NCBI GenBank assembly: GCA_903851455.1
Contig: CAINOM010000393.1
Span: 1 to 9,446, forward strand
DNA length: 9,446 bases
Direction of reading: 5' to 3'
Source: an uncultured Bacteroidota bacterium
GTDB taxonomy: Bacteria; Bacteroidota; Bacteroidia; Chitinophagales; Chitinophagaceae
Positions 5,645 through 9,446 of the stretch are shown in pieces. Made by a program: the position numbers and the translations under genes. A model generated the notes under the pieces. That model saw only the letters and a list, made by a program, of their open reading frames with translations. It was not told where the DNA came from and did no database searches. Numbering within the stretch: the first letter of the stretch is position 1; each line of letters starts with the position of its first letter.

Positions 5645-8600
5645 TTACACCACCACATTTATCATTTTCCCCTTCACATAAATGAACTTCTTCGGTTCCT
5701 TGCCTTCCAGCCACTTTTGTATGGTCTCATCCGCAAGCACTTCCTTTTCTATCACAGCCTGCTCGGCATCCAGCGGAAACTCCATTTCGACCCTGGTCTT
5801 GCCGTTTACGGCAACAGGATATTTTTTGGAGTTTTCGGTTACATAGCGCTCTTCATATTTAGGGAATGCCGCATCAACAACGCTTCCAGAGTTACCCAGT
5901 TTTTGCCATAACTCCTCAGCCACGTGGGGCGCAAAGGGACAAATAACCACAGCCAGAGGCTGCAGTATAGCCCGCTTATGGCAGCCAAGCGAAGCAAGCT
6001 CATTTACGCAGATCATGAACTGGCTCACCGACGTATTGAATGAGAAGCGCTCTATATCTTCACCTATCTTTTTTATGGTTTTGTGAAGCGCGCGCAGCTC
6101 TGCATCGGTAGCTGGTTCGTCTGTTACGATCCATCCATTTTGCTCATCAGCATACAACCGCCACATTTTCTTCAGGAAGCGATGCACACCCTCTATTCCC
6201 TTAGTATCCCATGGTTTGCTCACATCTATAGGGCCGAGGAACATCTCGTACATGCGGAAAGTGTCGGCACCATACTGTGCTACAATGTCATCCGGGTTTA
6301 CGACATTGTACTTGGATTTGGACATTTTTTCGACTTCTTCTATGAGAACAATGAAGCGTTGGTGTTTTTCGTCTTTATCCCAAACTATCTCAAATTGTTG
6401 ATCGCCATACTTTGCTTTATGTTTTTCAAAATTTTCAAAGGTAAGTTTCCCCATATTGTCAACGTAATCATGCGCATGCCTAAATCGCAAAACAGTAGTT
6501 CCTTTGAAAAGATAATCTTGATCGAAAGGTGAATTATCTTCCTTTTTTCTGTGTGAAATTATAGTTTGCAATCCTGTGCCGTCCGGCTCAGGACTGGGAA
6601 GTTTTACCACCTTAAAAAAATAAGACTTCCCCTGTATCATCCCCTGATTCAAAAGCTTCTTAAAAGGCTCATCAAAACCAATATATCCCAGGTCACACAA
6701 AGCTTTGGTCCACATTCGGGAGTAGAGCAGGTGGCCTACGGCATGCTCTGTGCCGCCTACATAGAGGTCTACCTGGTTCCAGTAATTGGTAGCTTTGCGG
6801 CTGGCAAATTCGGTGTTATTTCCCGGGTCCATGTAGCGGAGAAAATACCAGCTGCTGCCTGCATAGCCCGGCATAGTGTTGGTCTCCCTTTCGCCGGCAT
6901 CTGTTTCTACCCAGTCTTCAATATTAGCAAGTGGGCCTTGTCCTTCCGGCCCCGGCTTGTAGTTTTCTACATGCGGCAGCTCTACCGGCAGGCCGCCCAG
7001 TTTGTGCTCATTGTGTATTATTGGTTCGTCGGTGCCATAGGGTATGTCATCTACATAGATGATCGGGAATGGTTCGCCCCAGTAGCGCTGGCGGCTAAAG
7101 CCTGCATCGCGCAATCTGTAGTTTACCTGTTTCTTGCCTGCACCTATGAACTGTAGTTTCTTTATCGAGGCCTCAGCAGCGTCGGCAATGCTCATGCCGG
7201 TGAGGAAGTCGCTGTTCTCAATAATGCCGCTTTTTGAGCTGTATGCTTCCTCGCCCGTGTATTTCTCGCCAAAAATATTAGTGATCGGAATATCAAAATG
7301 TTTAGCAAACGCATGATCGCGCTCATCCCCGCTGGGCACCGCCATAATAGCCCCCGTGCCATAACCCACCAGCACATATTCCGATATCCATACGGGTATG
7401 GATTTGCGCGTGAACGGATGTACCGCATATGCACCCGTAAAACACCCAGTCACTTGTTTTACCTCGCTCATGCGCTCGCGCTCAGAGCGGCTTTTTACGT
7501 ACTGAACATACTTTTCTACTTCTTCTTTCTGGTTAGCAGTGGTGATCACGTCCACAAGCGCATGCTCTGGTGCCAGCACCATAAAGTCAACACCGAAGAT
7601 AGTATCAGGACGGGTGGTGAAAACAGTAAAAGAGACCTCTCCCCGGCCCTCTCCGAAGGAGAGGGAGGTGTTGCGTGGAGTACTGTGCTCTTCATTTTTT
7701 GCGAGGTTAGTTTTAATTTTTTCAATGACCGATTTCAGGTCGTTAAGCACTTCTTCATTTGTGAATCTAATAACACTGAATCCGAGTTCCTCTAAATATT
7801 CGGTACGTTGTGCATCTTCTTTCTTCCGTTGCTCATGAATTTTTCCATCTAATTCGATAATAAGTTTATGAGGCAGACATATAAAATCGGCAATAAACTT
7901 GCCTACTATATGCTGTCTTCTAAATTTAACACCAAGGCTATTACGGCTCAATTCCTGCCATAATCTATCTTCTGCATCGGTAAGATTATCTTTTAAATCT
8001 TTCCTAAATCCATCGATCGCTTTATATACTTCCGGATCTGCAGTATTCCATCCTTCGTTTGGCGAAACTTGCGTAACATCTCCCTCTCCTTCGGAGAGGG
8101 CCGGGGAGAGGTCTCTCGCGTTTTTCGTAACATCACCCTCTCCTTCGGAGAGGGCCGGGGAGAGGTCTCTCGCGTTTTTCACGACAGCACCCTCTCCTTT
8201 GGAGAGGGATGGGGAGAGGTTCGTCGGAAACAAACCGAACCGCACTTCCGCGCCAATGCTTTTGCCTATCCAGTTTTTCTGCATTTCCTTCATCGCCTCA
8301 GTCCATTCCAGCTTGTCCAGGCTATCTATCAGCCTGTCCGCATATTCCGTAATGCGCAAAAACCACTGGCGCATATTCTTCCTTTCCACAGGATGACCGC
8401 CGCGCTCAGATACTCCGTTTACTACCTCGTCATTTGCAAGCACCGTGCCCAGCGCCTCGCACCACCATACCTGTGCATAGCCCTGGTAGGCGAGCCGGTA
8501 CTGCATCAGCACATCGCGCTGCTGCTTTTCAGAATAGTCTTTCCATTGCACACTGTCAAAACGAAGAGATTCGTCTCCCGGGCACCGAACAGAGCCATTG

Positions 8601-9103
8601 CCTTCCTTTTCGAATATTGCGATCAGTTCTTTTACCGGCCTTGCCTTATCTGCCGCGCGGTCATACCAGCTATGAAACAGCTGCAGGAATATCCACTGTG
8701 TCCATTTATAATAGTTAGCGTCGCTGGTGCGCACCTCGCGGCTCCAGTCGTAGCAAAACCCTATATTATCCAGCTGCTCGCGGTAGCGGGCTATGTTCTT
8801 TTCCGTTGTCACAGCAGGATGCTGACCTGTTTCCAGCGCATATTGCTCGGCGGGCAAGCCAAACGCATCGAACCCCATGGGGTGCAAAACGTTGTAGCCG
8901 CACAGCCTTTTGTACCGTGCATATATATCGGATGCTATATAGCCAAGCGGGTGCCCAACGTGCAGACCTGCGCCGCTGGGGTAGGGGAACATGTCGAGTA
9001 CGTAGCACTTAGGCTTATCACTTTCATTAGAGACCTTGTATACTTCTTCCTTCGCCCACTTATCTTTCGCCCTCTTTTCAATATCGCTAAAATTGTATTC
9101 CAT
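5645..9103 (-). CDS. leuS: Leucyl-tRNA synthetase with in-frame DUF559 endonuclease insertion
   Basis: This is a class Ia synthetase that attaches leucine to tRNA-Leu in the cytoplasm. At 1152 residues it is about 200 longer than usual Bacteroidota LeuRS (recalled as about 920-950; E. coli 860). It has the HIGH-type motif HVGH (48-51) after FPYPSGAGL and KMSKS (926-930). The CP1 editing domain has FTTRPDT (495-501) and GTGAIMAVPSGDERD (582-596), with D596 as the likely editing aspartate. The C-terminal anticodon domain has FAPHVAEELW. The zinc-knuckle cysteines are absent (SERGGHPVER 232-241), as I recall for Bacteroidota. The excess is residues about 290-491: repeat peptides, a complete DUF559 nuclease domain, then a reverse-orientation repeat peptide, placed in the first hairpin of CP1. 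No stop or frameshift interrupts the frame, and all synthetase motifs survive. Residues about 815-935 are AT-rich and divergent. The ATG at 9103 gives the standard MEYNF start. Confidence 0.95.
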   Translation of the reverse strand: MEYNFSDIEKRAKDKWAKEEVYKVSNESDKPKCYVLDMFPYPSGAGLHVGHPLGYIASDIYARYKRLCGYNVLHPMGFDAFGLPAEQYALETGQHPAVTTEKNIARYREQLDNIGFCYDWSREVRTSDANYYKWTQWIFLQLFHSWYDRAADKARPVKELIAIFEKEGNGSVRCPGDESLRFDSVQWKDYSEKQQRDVLMQYRLAYQGYAQVWWCEALGTVLANDEVVNGVSERGGHPVERKNMRQWFLRITEYADRLIDSLDKLEWTEAMKEMQKNWIGKSIGAEVRFGLFPTNLSPSLSKGEGAVVKNARDLSPALSEGEGDVTKNARDLSPALSEGEGDVTQVSPNEGWNTADPEVYKAIDGFRKDLKDNLTDAEDRLWQELSRNSLGVKFRRQHIVGKFIADFICLPHKLIIELDGKIHEQRKKEDAQRTEYLEELGFSVIRFTNEEVLNDLKSVIEKIKTNLAKNEEHSTPRNTSLSFGEGRGEVSFTVFTTRPDTIFGVDFMVLAPEHALVDVITTANQKEEVEKYVQYVKSRSERERMSEVKQVTGCFTGAYAVHPFTRKSIPVWISEYVLVGYGTGAIMAVPSGDERDHAFAKHFDIPITNIFGEKYTGEEAYSSKSGIIENSDFLTGMSIADAAEASIKKLQFIGAGKKQVNYRLRDAGFSRQRYWGEPFPIIYVDDIPYGTDEPIIHNEHKLGGLPVELPHVENYKPGPEGQGPLANIEDWVETDAGERETNTMPGYAGSSWYFLRYMDPGNNTEFASRKATNYWNQVDLYVGGTEHAVGHLLYSRMWTKALCDLGYIGFDEPFKKLLNQGMIQGKSYFFKVVKLPSPEPDGTGLQTIISHRKKEDNSPFDQDYLFKGTTVLRFRHAHDYVDNMGKLTFENFEKHKAKYGDQQFEIVWDKDEKHQRFIVLIEEVEKMSKSKYNVVNPDDIVAQYGADTFRMYEMFLGPIDVSKPWDTKGIEGVHRFLKKMWRLYADEQNGWIVTDEPATDAELRALHKTIKKIGEDIERFSFNTSVSQFMICVNELASLGCHKRAILQPLAVVICPFAPHVAEELWQKLGNSGSVVDAAFPKYEERYVTENSKKYPVAVNGKTRVEMEFPLDAEQAVIEKEVLADETIQKWLEGKEPKKFIYVKGKMINVVV
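7631..7675 (-). repeat. Cassette inverted repeat arm, encodes LeuRS residues 477-491
   Basis: This arm is the reverse complement of 8072-8116 at 43 of 45 positions, with an uninterrupted 37-base identity. It is read in leuS as RNTSLSFGEGRGEVS, directly before the editing-domain strand FTVFTTRPDT. It contains the perfect hairpin CCCTCTCC-GAA-GGAGAGGG. Confidence 0.9.
7700..8038 (-). other. DUF559/Vsr-like endonuclease domain, LeuRS residues about 357-467
   Basis: This segment carries the full DUF559 signature: LTDAEDRLW (374-382), VKFRRQH (392-398), FIADF with D406, LIIELDG with E417 and D419, H423, then YLEELGF-VIRFTNEEVL (436-453) and a closing helix to about 467. DUF559 proteins resemble Vsr and belong to the PD-(D/E)XK nuclease superfamily. 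D406, E417 and D419 are the likely metal ligands and all are present, so the domain looks catalytically intact rather than decayed. Free-standing DUF559 proteins are about this size, so the whole fold has been captured. It is translated only as part of LeuRS. Its DNA target is unknown. Confidence 0.88.
8072..8125 (-). repeat. 54-bp tandem repeat unit 1 (residues 327-344)
   Basis: This 18-codon unit reads KNARDLSPALSEGEGDVT in leuS. It differs from the adjacent unit at 8126-8179 at a single base (T8081 against A8135), which is synonymous (Gly). Its first 45 bases form the inverted partner of 7631-7675. Confidence 0.95.
8126..8179 (-). repeat. 54-bp tandem repeat unit 2 (residues 309-326)
   Basis: 53 of 54 bases match unit 1, and the encoded 18-residue peptide is identical. 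The near-identity suggests a recent duplication or ongoing homogenisation, and copy number may vary between strains. Confidence 0.95.
8180..8220 (-). repeat. Degenerate third repeat unit (residues about 295-308)
   Basis: This diverged copy in register with the 54-bp period is read as NLSPSLSKGEGAVV. It keeps the CCCTCTCC/GGAGAGGG hairpin, with a changed loop (CTCTCC-TTT-GGAGAG). It lies next to the host sequence GAEVRFGLFPT and may be the oldest arm. Confidence 0.85.
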
Positions 9104-9122
9104 ATTTAAAATTCAAAAAGTC

Positions 9123-9143
9123 AAAAAACCTGCCGGAGGCAGG
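9123..9143 (-). terminator. Terminator-like hairpin in the leuS leader
   Basis: On the minus strand the sequence is CCTGCC-TCC-GGCAGG (plus 9129-9143), followed at once by TTTTTT (9123-9128), and after GAC by another TTTTT. That is the form of an intrinsic terminator with a 6-bp GC-rich stem. It stands 60 bases after the Uma2 gene stop and about 20 bases before the leuS ATG. It may simply terminate the Uma2 transcript, or attenuate leuS if the promoter at 9189 is real. It could also be a dispersed palindromic repeat. Confidence 0.5.
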
Positions 9144-9188
9144 CGTAAAATAGCAGTATAAATAAATGATTCTTTTGTTTAAGTGCGG

Positions 9189-9196
9189 CAAAAATA
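9189..9196 (-). promoter_or_regulatory. Candidate -7 box for leuS
   Basis: The minus strand reads TATTTTTG, which fits TAnnTTTG, six bases beyond the Uma2 gene stop. No TTTG -33 element is seen 19-21 bases upstream. If used, it gives a leader of roughly 80 bases that contains the terminator-like hairpin. Confidence 0.35.
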
Positions 9197-9202
9197 CTGA
9201 AA

Positions 9203-9446
9203 CTATTGTTCCGTCTCGTATTCTTCGAAAAGCTCTGCAAGGTCAAGTGAAAAGCCAGGCAGAACCGAAGAGGTAACTATATCGCCGCTCGCCATCAATC
9301 CCGATGGAGAAAATTTATCGTTGACCAGTGTATAGATCAGCATTGTTTTTTCATACGGCAGTACCACCCAGTACTCCTTTACACCTGCTTCCTCATAGAC
9401 CTGGTACTTATTCTTAAGTTCCTTTTTATTGTTGGATGGCGACAGA
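9203..9446 (-). CDS. Uma2 family endonuclease (DUF820), C-terminal part
   Basis: Reading the minus strand from base 9445 gives 80 codons ending in TAG at 9205-9203; the 5' part is outside the window. The peptide starts LSPSNNKKELKNKYQVYEEAG, continues VKEYWVVLP, and ends VLPGFSLDLAELFEEYE. This is the characteristic C-terminal half of the Uma2/DUF820 family: LSPS after the catalytic acid, K...Y...AGV-EYW, and a terminal PGF-LDLAELF. Uma2 proteins are predicted PD-(D/E)XK-type nucleases, common in multiple copies in cyanobacteria and Bacteroidota. Their cellular role is unsettled. The catalytic D/E residues lie upstream of the window, so activity cannot be judged. It is co-directional with leuS, about 100 bp upstream. 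Confidence 0.85.
   Translation of the reverse strand, partial: LSPSNNKKELKNKYQVYEEAGVKEYWVVLPYEKTMLIYTLVNDKFSPSGLMASGDIVTSSVLPGFSLDLAELFEEYETEQ

Larger units (their letters stand above)
7631..8220 (-). mobile_element. Palindrome-flanked DUF559 nuclease cassette nested in leuS
   Basis: An inverted pair of 45-base arms (7631-7675 and 8072-8116, a 486-bp unit) encloses a nuclease coding segment. Additional tandem arms extend the unit to about 8220. The interior (7741-8040) is about 36% GC by hand count, against 53-60% in sampled leuS flanks (8281-8340, 8401-8460), which indicates a foreign origin. The whole unit keeps the leuS frame. No in-frame ATG occurs between codons 274 and 508, so the nuclease has no ATG start of its own. 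Intein junction residues, intron ends and a transposase are all absent. I infer a homing-endonuclease-like selfish cassette or nuclease-carrying palindromic element. The mechanism and the exact edges are unknown. Confidence 0.75.

Noticed and set aside
7631..8220. Intein in LeuRS
   Set aside because: There is no Cys/Ser block A start and no His-Asn followed by Cys/Ser/Thr at the far junction. The nuclease is DUF559 rather than LAGLIDADG, and the edges are DNA palindromes instead of splicing blocks.
7631..8220. Group I or group II intron carrying a nuclease
   Set aside because: The reading frame is open through the entire insert. No intron core or domain V-like structure was recognised, and the length is very short for group II.
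8072..8220. CRISPR array
   Set aside because: The repeats are directly tandem without spacers, in a coding frame, and have an inverted partner at 7631-7675.
8069..9109. 346-codon open frame on the plus strand opposite leuS
   Set aside because: It is the shadow of the leuS coding strand plus the six-frame-open repeats. It has no family features, while leuS on the other strand is unmistakable.
9104..9188. T-box riboswitch in the leuS leader
   Set aside because: The leader is too short, and no stem I specifier loop or T-box consensus is seen. T-boxes are not typical of Bacteroidota.

Overview
The window looks like an ordinary chromosomal segment of a Bacteroidota species, probably Chitinophagaceae or a close relative. 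The reasons are the TAnnTTTG-type -7 boxes placed directly before start codons, the absence of Shine-Dalgarno sequences, the Bacteroidota-type leucyl-tRNA synthetase (HVGH, cysteine-free SERGGHPVER region, PSGDERD editing motif) and the gene families present. The genus assignment is inference only.

Layout from left to right: a thioredoxin-like protein whose true start may lie outside the window (1-426, +); an ABC-F ribosome-associated ATPase (496-2448, +); convergent to it, pdxH, pyridoxamine 5'-phosphate oxidase (2485-3138, -), which starts with TTG and overlaps the stop of an otherwise overlooked 49-residue single-span membrane protein (3135-3284, -); divergently, a two-domain ChrA/CHR family transporter (3432-4676, +); convergent to it, a membrane-anchored SCO1/SenC copper-thioredoxin (4774-5412, -); a 203-bp inverted-repeat-bounded intergenic block (5432-5634); leuS (5645-9103, -); and the C-terminal 80 codons of a Uma2-family PD-(D/E)XK nuclease (9203-9446, -). 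There is no gene-free stretch above 300 bases. Apart from the probable sORF-pdxH operon, the genes look like independent housekeeping or accessory units.

The striking object is inside leuS. The synthetase is 1152 residues, about 200 longer than expected. The excess lies in the first beta hairpin of the CP1 editing domain, between GAEVRF (residues 284-289) and FTVFTTRPDT (492-501). It is a complete DUF559 (Vsr-like, PD-(D/E)XK-type) endonuclease domain (about residues 357-467). It is bounded by an inverted repeat of 45 nt (43/45 identical), with the arm further amplified as 54-bp (18-codon) tandem copies on one side. The cassette is AT-rich (about 36% GC against 53-60% in sampled flanks), stays in frame, has no ATG of its own, and its repeat core is stop-free in all six frames. 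I interpret it as a palindrome-flanked nuclease cassette adapted to insert into protein-coding genes, so that the nuclease is made as an internal domain of an essential enzyme. A second AT-rich patch in leuS (residues about 815-935, before KMSKS), a terminator-like hairpin in the leuS leader and a second nuclease family immediately upstream add to the interest of this end of the window.
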